Shown in pieces: positions 29,375-40,009 of a stretch of 64,000 bases of DNA; within the stretch, counting starts at the first letter, position 1, and each line of letters starts with the position of its first letter. The DNA is from Dermanyssus gallinae. Taxonomy: Eukaryota > Arthropoda > Arachnida > Mesostigmata > Dermanyssidae. The translations under genes were made by a program, and so were the position numbers. The notes under the pieces were generated by a model. The model saw nothing but the letters and a program-made list of their open reading frames with translations, was not told the DNA's origin and ran no database searches. The stretch spans positions 329,001 to 393,000 of the forward strand of contig QVRM01005395.1 in assembly GCA_003439945.1 (NCBI GenBank), written 5' to 3'.

Positions 29375-31560
29375 TATATATACAGAATTATTTTAGTGGT
29401 TTGCTCAGCAAATGTAGCAAACCGATTTGTAGCACTGTTAAAAATATCGCTAAGTCCTCCCCGCAAGCAAGTCATAATGAAAGTAGCGTACCGCAAATCC
29501 GGCACCAAGATTCTTGCTGCTTGATGTCATGACTTGAGTTTTGTGAAAATCACTAGTGGCTATCTGACATATCCTGTAGTCAGTCAGCAAGGCGCTTCTG
29601 AAACGCGTACGTTTGAGGTCGTTGAAAAGACCACGTTTATGAGCAACATACGAAATCACGCAAGTCACATAAATACTATTGCACACATATATGTATATAC
29701 ACATATGTGCGATAATATATATATATATATATAAAACTCCGAAACCAGAAGTAAAACATGATGTGATGGCTTAAGAGAGAGACGCACACATAATATAGTG
29801 TTGCCGGGCGAAATGTCGTAAGCTCCAATAAAAATAAAAACGTACCTATTTCGCAAGAAGAAGCTTCATGTGGTTTACTGAACCGAGCCATCCTGATGGC
29901 AGCCAGTTAGATAACCTGCGTTAAAGATGCCATTGAAACCTATTGGTTAACTTTAATATTGCCTCAAGATGTTACGCTTGACCTATCAGTGGCAGCAACC
30001 TAGTATTGCCTGTGCAGGAACATTTTCGGGCCAGATCCGATGGACAACGGCTGCAACATTTTGCACTCGAGATGCTAGCCGATGCTAACAAATATACTCG
30101 TATCAATTTATTATATGTTTGCTATCTTTCAGAGCATAATTAATAAATATTTGTTTACCTATTAGTTTCGCAATCATTTCTCTTAGCATTAACGCTCGAA
30201 CCGAGGGAAGGTGGCACGAGACAGCGTATTTTATGCATAAATTAATATATAAATAAAAAAGGTAGAAGAAACGAGGGGAGCGTTTCCTTCTAGATGAGAG
30301 TCAGCTTGTGTTATTGACGATACACTGAGACAATGAACACTAAGTCAGATTGACTCATTGACGACAAACATTGAGTACAGTACACCTAACTCAGGGGAGT
30401 ACGGATCTGTAACCGTTACCGGAATGAAGGTTTGGGCTTGCTTGGGCTATAGGACACTCTATGAATCAAGCCAACCTAGTGGCCAATCACTATACGAAGA
30501 GGTTGCAAAGAAGCTAACTATACTCTGTCAAGTCTGACACTGGGAAGGACGAGGTATACATGAAGAAACACGCCATTCTAAGATGCGCATGTTTTAGTTT
30601 TCTTCTCTCTCTGCTCTCAACGTATACGTATACAATAAAATACAATTCACTTACGTTTATATATATATATATACATACATACAAATACAATACACATACG
30701 TTTTATAATGAAAATAAGTTTTAACATTTGTCCCGTGTGTGGCAGGCTGAACGCCACGCAAAGGCGTGAGTAACAAGCTTAACACTGAGTGCGTAGGTAG
30801 CTACATCAATCCGTAGGTTGTTCTACCCTACAGTGAGATACTCTGAAAGTGAAATACTTTAAAAACAGTCTGTCTATCAAAGAACTTCGAGAAGATCCAG
30901 TAGTGACGCGGATTTAGAGAGGAGGTTCGTCATCACGGCCACCGATGGAGGATCATCCACCCCGAGGTTGAAGTTCGGAACACATAGTTTAAACTATATG
31001 TTTCATTTACCAGGCGATTAGAGACTACCAATTTCGTTTGCTGAGCTTGTGGGCTTGACGAGCACACGCAAAAAGGGTCTCAGGGTACCCTTCTATACTG
31101 AAAAAAAGGTAGAAATGCGCCACCTCGAGATGGTGGCCCTGCTACTCAGACACTTATGTCATAATTTAGAATGGTCGCACTCCAGAACCACACTCGTATG
31201 AATATATGAGAATAGAAAACGCTTTTATTTGTCGACTAAAGCATGGGAAGAAGAGCTGTGTGGGTGCTCTAGAAAGTTTTTGCGTGTTGAAATTCGGATA
31301 TCAAGAAAAGCGGTGAGCATAACCTGCATGCTGAGGGCACAACTTTGAATCTTTTAGCGGGAGGTTATGGCTGTGACGACGCATGCTTTCGTTGCAAGCT
31401 GTCCCGCTTTGCCTATACCTCGAGGTGATGGCACCAACTCTCGTGCCCAGTGACGATCCACTCCAAAACGCGGGGGTCTTATACGCGGTTCCTTTTGCGG
31501 TACGCTAGTCTTCTTTGGAACCTACTGCGCGCACACCTTTGCGCAAGCCAACCTGTCGTG
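28500..31560. other. Unassigned, with (TA)n tracts
   Basis: I see no recognisable protein motif. TA runs lie at 29241-29260, 29321-29372, 29715-29732 and 30659-30672. Open frames of up to 100 codons here are low-complexity or featureless. Confidence 0.4.
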
Positions 31561-31584
31561 CACAATTATCCCCTTCCATCATAG

Positions 31585-31618
31585 TAACCGGGTACAACAT
31601 TCAAATTGTACCCGGTTA
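31585..31618. repeat. Perfect 13-bp inverted repeat (hairpin, 8-base loop)
   Basis: TAACCGGGTACAA at 31585-31597 and its exact reverse complement at 31606-31618. Confidence 0.9.
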
Positions 31619-31645
31619 GGCTGTTACAACGTTTTGTACCTTTTT

Positions 31646-31650
<5 letters not shown>

Positions 31651-31679
<29 letters not shown>
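31651..31679. repeat. (TA)n microsatellite
   Basis: TA run. Confidence 0.9.
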
Positions 31680-31681
<2 letters not shown>

Positions 31682-31791
31682 AGTGCGGAAAGAGCGATTC
31701 TGTTGCACCTTGAACTGATCTTGATCCGCGCCATGCCGGGCTTCCCGTAGTGTCGGCCGCCGATTGCACCTGCGGAGGTCAAGTTGGATTT

Positions 31792-32217
31792 TTAGCAAGA
31801 GGTATTTGAGTCTTTTAGGGTATTCCTTGGCTCGCAGTGGATCGCTATCTTAGCGCAGTCCTCAGCGAACCCGGCATCGTAGGCGTCATCAAAGGCTTGT
31901 CGGGCAGCGCGGCGTCTGAGTCGGGGGCTGAAAGGAGGTGGAGTGTCTGGTTGCCGTTTATGGGTGGCGAAGGATTCGGCGTGGTCATAGTCCGTTTCGG
32001 CAATCGCCGAGTCGGTGACCATGTCTTGATCATGGCAAAATCCGCCAGGGAGATAGAGCAAGGAGTCTTTGGTGGGGAAGTAAGGGTCGATGCGCAAGAA
32101 ACGGTGAGGACAGCTCCTGTTGCCGGAGCGACTTAGGGACTGAGGAGCGTTGCAGCGCCGCTCCGGCCGACCCCCTCCAGAGAGGAGGGGTGATGGGGGA
32201 GAGCTTGTTACCCTCAA
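31792..32217 (-). CDS. Hypothetical ORF, 141 codons
   Basis: A moderately long open frame on the minus strand in GC-rich DNA, with a second open frame on the opposite strand (31837-32136). The product is rich in Pro, Arg, Asp and Ser ('DTPPPFSPRLRRRAARQAFD' near its C-terminal third) and has no domain I recognise. The low-complexity flavour and GC richness would fit the 5' part or ORF1 of a retroelement, or a chance frame. There is no evidence of expression. Confidence 0.2.
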   Translation of the reverse strand: MRVTSSPPSPLLSGGGRPERRCNAPQSLSRSGNRSCPHRFLRIDPYFPTKDSLLYLPGGFCHDQDMVTDSAIAETDYDHAESFATHKRQPDTPPPFSPRLRRRAARQAFDDAYDAGFAEDCAKIAIHCEPRNTLKDSNTSC

Positions 32218-33720
32218 TTGAATGGTATCTCGATCGGTTGTGCCGTGATCAAGGGTTGCGTCGTGATCAGGGGCTGATATATGCGGATCAAAGCTTCTTA
32301 ATACGTCTTGGAAAATAAAGTTATTTCCTCTTTTTAAACAGCTGTTCTAGAGGGTGCCGGTGTCTCCGTTAAAAAACGGCTCCCTGCCTGAAGGGGTTTC
32401 GTCTTGTAAAAACCGCTTCGAGGTACCCGCAGCGGTTTTCTTTGTACTTGCGTCAATGTGCTCGTTGACACCCTCTTCGTGCCTTGGAACTGGGAGGTAA
32501 GTGTATACAAGCGCGATCGTGCTCAGAAAAATCGGGCGGGTTGTTGTTCACCAGCCTCTTACTAAGTTACCAGATATAGCACTGGAGACAGCTCAGGCAA
32601 CGGTAGTAACTTGTGATGGCTGACGGCCCGTATGGAAAGCAATGTCTATCTGGCGAGAGATGCCTCTTTCGGCAGAAGAGTCCGGTGTGTCTCCTTCCCT
32701 ACGGAGGAGAGGGCGTAGGTGACCTCACCGGGTGGGCTGCACCCGTGGCGACGCCGTGGTGGTCGGAGTAGGAACTAACCCCTACCACTCCGCTGAACAC
32801 CGCGAAGTCAGCTGACGCGTTTGTCGAAGCTCCAGCACCACGACACCGCACAGACACTTATCACAAATTTACCAAATTCACTCTCGAAATTCGTCTCGAA
32901 ACACACGGGAGCGCGTGGCCGCACTCGACGACTGTCAGCAGACAACTCCCCGTGCAGTTCTTCTAATTATCTCTATCAGTTCATAGCAGATGGCCATATC
33001 GTGGCTCACTTCGAGGCTATAAATCGTTAGAAGTGAAAGGTCGGCATACCTCGTGGCAACAAAATGTGGATCGCCTCGCTGTTTTCTCGAATATCAGAAA
33101 CATTTACAACTGTTGGTACCAGGAAGGTGCTTCCTTGCAGCTACTTCTATAACGCCAGAGCGTTTCATTTCGCCATCGACAAGTTTGTGAAACAGTAGGT
33201 CAATATCACTCGTCACTCACCGTGGAATGAAACAAGCGTCGCGGGACCGATATTTTCGGGTATTGCTCCATACTGTCGGCCACAGCGGTGATACTTTCAA
33301 GTCGCGCGAGCGCTTCGTGGTCTTCGATGGCTTCGAACATCACGTAATAAACCGTTCCTGTGAAACTTTTGCTCAAATTTACAAATGGCATTCTCACAAG
33401 GCTGGTTGCGTCGACCGCAAATTGCACCAAGAGCTTGCCAGCGTCCCAGTATAGAGTGTCCCCTTTTATGATATATTTTACAAGCTTTGCGAGTTCTTTC
33501 GTTCTATACTGTCAATTTTCCAATTTGGAAAGCCTACCCTGTTTCGTTTACTATGACGGCAGGTCGCGGAGAAAGCGGAGCTGAGGTTGAAAACGTTCTA
33601 AATATGCTAGCTAGTTATGCGCACAAATTTATCTCTCTCTCTCTCTATATATATATATATTTTTTTTTTTTTTGTGAATTAATGTTAAATGCAGTTACGC
33701 ACTACCGCTACGAGTAGGGA
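32218..33720. other. GC-rich unassigned region
   Basis: It contains small hairpins, for example AAAACCGCT / AGCGGTTTT near 32410-32441 and GGGTG / CACCC near 32732-32747. No protein or RNA gene is recognised. Structured GC-rich sequence like this can be retroelement 5' untranslated DNA, which is inference only. Confidence 0.3.
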
Positions 33721-33990
33721 ATCATACTTTCCATTTCGAACAGTGTGGGACTCGACTCCAGCGAATGGATGTTTCTCCGCTGAGACCCATACTCACTAAA
33801 CGCACTTCCCCCTTAAACTTTACAGGTGGCCCAGATCTCCATAGAATAGCGCCATGGACCATCAGGAGAAGTGGCGAGCGCTCTATCGGATAATTTGGCT
33901 GGAGTCGCTTACGGGTTCCCCCACCTGTCAGGCGCACGTTATGCCAGCCCTTGCAAGCCCGTTAGATTCAAAGTTGCGTTATCTTCAACC
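33721..33990 (-). repeat. Dispersed repeat R3 with tRNA-like block (copy 1)
   Basis: It shares long stretches with 36325-36560 in the same orientation, for example 'CAGTGTGGGACTCGA', 'CCGCTGAGACCCATAC' and 'CACTAAACGCAC'. On the minus strand it contains a TGGGA(G/T)TCGAGTCCCA-like arm resembling a tRNA T-arm. A SINE is possible, but no A box or tail has been located. Confidence 0.6.
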
Positions 33991-34109
33991 GCGTCTCCCT
34001 TGAATAGATTCTGCCTGTCCTTGAATTGTTTGTACTTTGTTTTTAGCACCTCCTATGATATTTCTGCTCCCACTTCCCATGCCTAGGTCGAACCCAGGAT
34101 GTACTCTAT

Positions 34110-34375
34110 GAATTATTTTATACCATTTCGCGGAGGTCCTCAACTTTGGGATGGGTTATTCCTGCTCTGGACCATCTCTCGCAAATCTGCCTAATCGCCA
34201 CGGTTCTGGCCACCTCTTCCCATGCTTGGCACTTAAGGACTGTGTGTTGTGGAGTGGCTTCCATGGCTTCTTCCCCCAAAAAGGCATATTTCTGATAGGG
34301 CCTTCCCAATTCGGTAGATGTACGATTAGAAGTTGGCCAGGGCCAACTTGCTATCCATGCTCGAATGTTCGGCAA
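34110..34375 (-). pseudogene. LINE C-terminal fragment (R1-like)
   Basis: The minus-strand frame contains '[20 protein letters not shown]'. This matches the C-terminal 'D..(E/Q)HT.F.C..W...R' signature that ends R1/jockey-type LINE polyproteins; the upstream paired cysteines are missing. No RT domain is attached. Confidence 0.6.
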
Positions 34376-34423
34376 CAGTGTGCTTTTTTATGTGGCATGG
34401 GCCTGTCATTGACGTTTCCAGCA

Positions 34424-34438
34424 ATATGTATATATATG

Positions 34439-34500
<62 letters not shown>

Positions 34501-34516
34501 TAGATATATATATATA

Positions 34517-34559
<43 letters not shown>

Positions 34560-34561
34560 TA

Positions 34562-34657
<96 letters not shown>

Positions 34658-34662
34658 TATCA
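34424..34662. repeat. Long compound (TA)n/(TG) microsatellite
   Basis: About 240 bp of TA repeats with TGTA interruptions. It keeps Ile/Tyr-rich frames open on both strands, which are not genes. Confidence 0.95.
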
Positions 34663-34983
34663 TATGGACCAGACATCGTACCATGAATTTATGAAACGCC
34701 GGTAGATGTGAGGGTAAACGACCTTGTATACGTATATGCTAGTTGGATAGACAGCTTAGAATTAAACTCACCTTATTAGTGTTAGGACTGCAAGTTAGAA
34801 TCTCGGATTTATTTATGAAATTACTAATATTGCTGAAGCTATCATGAACTAACAATAGAACTAATGATTTGCAATGCTTGAGATAAGACTTAGTTTGAAT
34901 CTGCGGTAGCTAAGCGTAATATGAGTAGATTTTGTTTCTCCTATTTGGCTTTCCAGCAGAGATGGAGTGACAGGACTGATTGA

Positions 34984-35397
34984 ATGTTTCCTAATGTCTA
35001 CATTGTTAAAAGAATATCGGTATGTAAACAGAATGTGACCAATTCGCCTACGTTTCAACGTGCAGGCAATATTGTGGCATCGATCTTTGGTTTCATCGCC
35101 TGCAACATCGGTTGGTGGAATCTCAGGAATGCGAGGTGCCTGACATACGCGCTTGGAAGCATGCAACTGGTGTGCCGACGTATTCATTTAGACTCAAACC
35201 AGGGTCGGGCCGCGCACGCCCAATTTAGGCAACTTTATATTATTAGGTGTTTGGACTTAGACAGATTACTTAGGCTAAGTCTAAATAGCGAGCCTGTAGG
35301 CCCTCACATGGAATTGTTTGAGGCAGAATGGCTCCCCTGGAAGCACCCGCCTCTTGTAGAAGTTTTTCAAAACGGCATGCGCCGTCTACAAATGTAA
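34984..35397 (+). CDS. Hypothetical ORF, 137 codons
   Basis: The second half is protein-like ('LYIIRCLDLDRLLRLSLN' and 'AEWLPWKHPPLVEVFQNG'), and the first half is less so. I do not recognise a domain. An antisense frame of 108 codons overlaps it. It lies just upstream of an RLE-element tail and may be retroelement- or host-derived. Confidence 0.25.
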   Translation: MFPNVYIVKRISVCKQNVTNSPTFQRAGNIVASIFGFIACNIGWWNLRNARCLTYALGSMQLVCRRIHLDSNQGRAAHAQFRQLYIIRCLDLDRLLRLSLNSEPVGPHMELFEAEWLPWKHPPLVEVFQNGMRRLQM

Positions 35398-35495
35398 TGG
35401 CATCCTACTTGAAACGCTCAGAAAGCATGCACTCAATGTCTTGCACCTGCCACTTGCTATCATACGGAATCAACTCCTTTTTTTTTTTTTTTACC

Positions 35496-35910
35496 GACTC
35501 TTTAGCTCCTTCTATGGTCGGTGGCGGCGCATCCGAAGCTGGTTATGCAGCCCACCTTGCGGAGACTAACAAGTTGAGAAAATACTCATCAATCGGCTAT
35601 CCCCATGAATTTTGCCCTCTCGCGTTTGAAACCCTAGGCGCCCCTGGCGTTCGGACCAAGCAGCTGATCCGCAAAGTTGGGACCTTGTTAAACCTGTCAT
35701 CCGGTGATAACAGGTCATCGTCCTTTTTTTAAACAACGCCTGGATCTTGACATACAACGTGGAAACGCTGCCTCCGTTCGGGGCACACTCCTGAAGTGGT
35801 CTCGCCCTGGCCTCGTCGAAACGGACACGTGACAGTCACAATGCGCATTGGCTTAGCTAGTTGATGTGTGTAACATATACCTAATGTATTATATGGAAAA
35901 TAAACTCATA
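35496..35910 (+). pseudogene. RLE-type element tail, close relative of element E
   Basis: After a run of T residues (35476-35492) the plus strand reads 'TDSLAPSMVGGGASEAGYAA', then 'HEFCPLAFETLGAPGV' and 'IRKVGTLLNLSSGDN', with an AATAAA signal near 35899. Nucleotide identity to 17118-17530 is high, with scattered substitutions and a short deletion near 35840. Unlike element E it still has the 'TDSLAPS' codons before 'MVGGG', so the deletion in E happened after the two copies diverged. Confidence 0.85.
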
Positions 35911-36324
35911 CGGGACAGCAATTGGTAACGTGACTCGACACCCTACATGGGCTATGGGTAAAGAAATGAGTTAAATGTCTGAACTTCCCATGAGAGTTTT
36001 TCGTTTGCCACTCATCCACGGGATAGCAACAATAACCACACAGCGGGACGTAGACGGGAAACAACGACAAGAGGCAACCAGCCTCGACGACGTGCGCACG
36101 AACAGGAACTTATCCGCGTTAGTATTACGTTTGATGGGTCGCATTTTTTGCACGCTACGGACCTAACGTTGGGATATAATCAGCATTAGACTCTATCTGG
36201 TCCGGGTTGACATTTGTTCGTCGCCATCCTTTATGTTCCCGTGCCGTATGTCATTTGCTTTGCAGCAGACATGCGCACGTTTTTTTTTCTATGGAGGAAG
36301 GTTAAACTGTAGGGAAAGAGAAGA

Positions 36325-36560
36325 GATTCCCTTCTCGAGCAGTGTGGGACTCGATCCCAGCGGATGGATAGTCCGCTGAGACCCATACCCACTAAACGCA
36401 CCCCCCTCTCTTAAGCTTTACGCTCTGGTGGCCTGGATCTGCATAGAACAGTACTATGGGACATCAAGAAAAGTGGCAAATGCCACTCGGATCATTTGGC
36501 CGGGGTCACATCTGCAAACCCGCGTCATTCAAAGTCATGTGATCTTCTAGTGCAATAGAC
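36325..36560 (-). repeat. Dispersed repeat R3 with tRNA-like block (copy 2)
   Basis: Homologous to 33721-33990 in the same orientation. The T-arm-like element on the minus strand is CTGGGATCGAGTCCCAC. Confidence 0.6.
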
Positions 36561-36804
36561 GCAAATCTTGCTCTCCTGAGCTTTTACTTACGTTTAATGT
36601 CTCGTTAGGGCTAAAATACAGCTTGCCAGCGAACATCGGCGGTCATTTTCCACTGAAATAGTTTATACCAAATACTTGTATCAGTTCCGGGAGGTTCGAC
36701 GACCGACGTCGCAAGGCAGAATCAAATACAAAAACAAGGTAAACTTATCTATTACCAAATATGCAAATCAATAACATATTTATTACATATCGTAGTTACT
36801 TTAT

Positions 36805-36809
36805 ATATA

Positions 36810-36890
<81 letters not shown>

Positions 36891-36918
36891 TTATATATAT
36901 ATATATATATATATATTT
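36805..36918. repeat. (TA)n microsatellite with AAAT interruptions
   Basis: A long TA run with 'AAATAAATTTA' and 'AAATTTA' breaks. Confidence 0.95.
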
Positions 36919-36919
36919 C

Positions 36920-38030
36920 GTGTGAGCGTTTTAAGGAAAAATAGAAAAACAAAGTGAACAAAAATAAGACGAAAGGAACACCAGAAGCAACGATAACTCA
37001 ATTAAGGAAAAATCTTTGTCGTAGACGACTTTCTAGACTACTGCTATGCAATTACTCTATTTCTAATGGGCAGGACGTCTTATATCAACGGAACAACTAC
37101 AATTATAGAGCCTAAACGATACATCGTTCCTTAAAACCTACATGGCTGATCGGGCGAGTCTCTTGTTTTTGGAGCAAAGTTCATACGCCGTGTGTGGGCG
37201 CGTCTTCCGATACGAGGATGTCGTCCTCGACGAGCGCTTTTACGAGGAAAAAACGCGGTTTACGATGACACCGCGCTAGCGTTGGCCATTTCCGAAAACA
37301 ACGATTCGGGGTTTTCGTTTCTTACCGTTTCAATTACACGACTCTCGATAATTTCGAAGTAGTCGGGCTTTCCATAAACGCTATTTGAAAAAAAAGCCGA
37401 AAGTCACAAGGCTCCGAACCACTCTCGGCGTATAACAAGATTTCCCGGGATCAGACGTCCTATCAGCAAAGCGCAGAACCTTCGAATAGCCCACTACAAA
37501 CTGGCTACTACTCGTTAGATCTCACAATTTGTCCAAAACATTCAGCCGACAGCCGACGGTTTGCCGTCGTACGATCGCTCCGATGATTTTCTACTAACCG
37601 GATAGCTCGCCGCGCAGCATCAGCTCGGAATGAGTAGGCATATGTTTAGCTTAGGTTCAAAAAGTGGTCCCTCATGTGCTTAAGCATAAATTGAAAAGTA
37701 GAATAAAATAGAAAGCTCCTTTATTAACTTAATAACGGGCGAGATATGACTGATTGCAGGTGAAACGTGTGCAGTCGCCCTGTTATGAATATCCTTGCGC
37801 CTGGCGAACATATTATTGGTGAGTCGCGGAGGATTATCGAACTATGGACCGTTATGAGTAGGGTTGAACGAAGACGAGAAATGCGATCTGTCGTGTCTGA
37901 TTCCCGGGTGAGACGGACTCGATTGTCCGCATGTTGGCGTATCGGAACAGAACCCTGCTGTCTTTGACGTTTATATTCAACTCCGTCAGAACGCGAAGTC
38001 GCTTTGTTGCCTTCGTGAGCTTTCGGTGAA
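36920..38030. other. No recognised feature
   Basis: A 122-codon minus-strand frame at 37724-38092 lies directly downstream of the LINE endonuclease remnant. It could be its frame-shifted continuation, but it shows no motif. Confidence 0.3.
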
Positions 38031-38039
38031 GCGAAGATC

Positions 38040-38960
38040 ACAATTCGGAGTCCGGCGACGGAGCGATGAGTTGATCGATTTGCGATACACAAGTGCGAAG
38101 GGTCTCAGTATTCTTATCAACGACAGTGCGCCCTGTCGTAAAGCGGTCAATTAGAAAACGGCAGCATCGAGTAAATGTATTATACATTTCATTAACATCG
38201 GAGCAAATATAGAAGAAATCGCTCGAATCAATCAAATTTAAGTGTTTGGCTATTGTCTTTACGTTTATGTTCTAGAAGTTGGTGCTCTCTGCTGAGCAAC
38301 TAAACCGCCTCTGTAATTTCAATTCTGATACTGAAAGGGACGAGTTCGCGATCCAAGCTAATGATGGGATCATAGATTACAGTGGAGTCAATCGTGTTAG
38401 GGTCTGTTGTTAAAATGAGGTCGAGGGTGGACCCAGATTGAAGTGTGGGCAATCGGTCCGCTCGACCAGGTTGCTCTCAAGACAGCGGTCCAGTCGGTTT
38501 CCAAAAGGGCATCTATTCTTGTAGCTGAGGATGTTTCAACAGCAGTTCAGTCAATTCAAAGTAGGTTAAATTTGCCGACGATGCTTACGTGTTCATCAAA
38601 TTGACAGGTATAATTGACGGCTCCGCAGCATTCGCGAATCCGGGCCGTGCGTGTGAGAGTGTCACCGGTGTTTGATACGTAAAAACAACACAGGCGAGAT
38701 CTTGTGTGATGTGTGAGAGCAATTCAACTGCAATACGTTTGCCAGATACGTCGCATAAGACAGGTGCGCCATTTAAGTGCGAGCTGAGACAAGTATGCAC
38801 ACTCCACCTTCTCTTGAGCTGCGGCTTAGTCGAAAACAGACAACAATTGTTATTGAAAAATAATTCGGCGTCCATTACGGCTTGATTGAATAAGGCTTCG
38901 CATAGAATTATGAGATCAAGGTTATTGGCTAAACCATACGATAATACAGAATCCACGGCA
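38040..38960 (-). pseudogene. CR1-like LINE endonuclease remnant
   Basis: On the minus strand 'NNLDLIILCEALFNQAVMDA' corresponds to the conserved 'DI..I.ET.L....D.' block with the catalytic Glu ('CEA'). It is followed by 'ELFFNNNCCLFSTKPQLKRR' and 'PVLCDVSGKRIAVELL'. Further downstream, frame-shifted, come 'GKFNL..ID' (for GDFNLP.IDW) and 'SIWVHPRPHF'/'LQSGSTLDLILTTDPN' with 'IISLDRELVPFSIRIE', the block where 'SDH..' closes the active site. It is therefore an endonuclease with the final His motif altered. No RT follows in recognisable form. Confidence 0.75.
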
Positions 38961-38977
38961 CCTTGCTTCGCTACTGG

Positions 38978-39007
38978 GAGTAGGTATATGCAGGTATATA
39001 CCTACTC
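38978..39007. repeat. Perfect 12-bp inverted repeat
   Basis: GAGTAGGTATAT and its reverse complement, separated by six bases, directly upstream of the SINE at 39030. Confidence 0.85.
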
Positions 39008-39029
39008 ACAGTAGGTAGACAGGCTCCCA

Positions 39030-39234
39030 CCGAGCAAGACTTGGCTTAGTGGCAAAGCCTTTGCCTTGCATTCGGCAGGACTGGGTTCGAGACCCAGACC
39101 GGCCACTCCTAAATTGGTTTGCATGGTTTCCAATTTAGACAAGGTAAATGCCGGAGTGGATTAAAAATCAGCCATGACACAAAAAAAAACGTACACAGGC
39201 AATAGCCTTACGGAAAATCTAAAAATAAAAAAAT
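39030..39234 (+). mobile_element. tRNA-derived SINE, family S2 (copy 1)
   Basis: The head is tRNA-like: 'GAGCAAGACTTGGCTTAGTGG' with the A-box-like 'TGGCTTAGTGG', then an anticodon-arm-like 'TGCCTTGCATTCGGCA', and the B box in a perfect arm CTGGGTTCGAGACCCAG. The body ends in an A-rich tail near 39220. A second copy in reverse lies at 43577-43771. The anticodon-loop position reads TGC, which would suit a tRNA-Ala origin, but this is tentative. The body after the head ('GCCGGAGTGGATTAAAA') is shared by both copies. Confidence 0.85.
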
Positions 39235-39978
39235 GCAGTTTAATCGTCCTGCATTTGGACCGGCGCTGCTCGTTTGGGGGGTCCGTTGAAGTCCGACTGA
39301 ACTGGACTATCGACTGGGCTGGTGCTATCAGAAGGTGCATCGTCGTACTTTTCGATCATGTCCTCTCTCGGTAGACGGCCAAGAAAAGACGTTATGCGAC
39401 TAGCTTTAGAAGACTAGTAAATGGGATGTAGCACCATCTTCTCGTCTTCGAGTATGTGTTGTATTGTGATCGAAGTTTCCATGCTGATAGTGCTGATCTC
39501 AGTTTGGGCGCAACGCACCTATGAATGTCCAATGCTGTGACGCTGAAAGCGATCCTTCGAGAGATAAATATCCACCTTCTGTTATTCCTAACAATGTCAG
39601 CTGACGAAGCTGTGACGAGTATAACAGACCCCTGATTGCTCTCTGAGCCTTTGCGCTTGATCGAACGCGAGCTCTCTCTACCTACAGTGTTTGTCAACAC
39701 AGTGGTGGCTGCATGAGCTGATACTGCGGATGATGCATACGATGAGGCTGACTGAGCACTATGTTAGTGAAGTCGGCAATGCGGCGTATGACGGCGTTGA
39801 GTAGTTACCGGTGGGCGGCTTCTGCCGGCCAACAATTAGTACACACCAAGTTTTGCGTGTTGGCAGTGTCTTCGCCAAAGCATTTGCGGAGGCCGATTGT
39901 GCCGCAGCCTAGAGAGCAGCATTCGATCTCGTCGCCCTACGATGTAGTGTCGCTGCAAAGAGCACACTTGATGACCAT

Positions 39979-40009
<31 letters not shown>

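Noticed and set aside
34406..34684. Long Tyr/Ile ORFs over (TA)n repeats (also at 8.0, 36.8 and 54.0 kb)
   Set aside because: Pure TA repeats contain few stop codons in these frames; the products are low-complexity artefacts.
17118..35910. Idea that the element E tail and the 35.5-kb tail share the same internal deletion
   Set aside because: The 35.5-kb copy still has the codons 'TDSLAPS' before 'MVGGG', so the deletion is private to element E.
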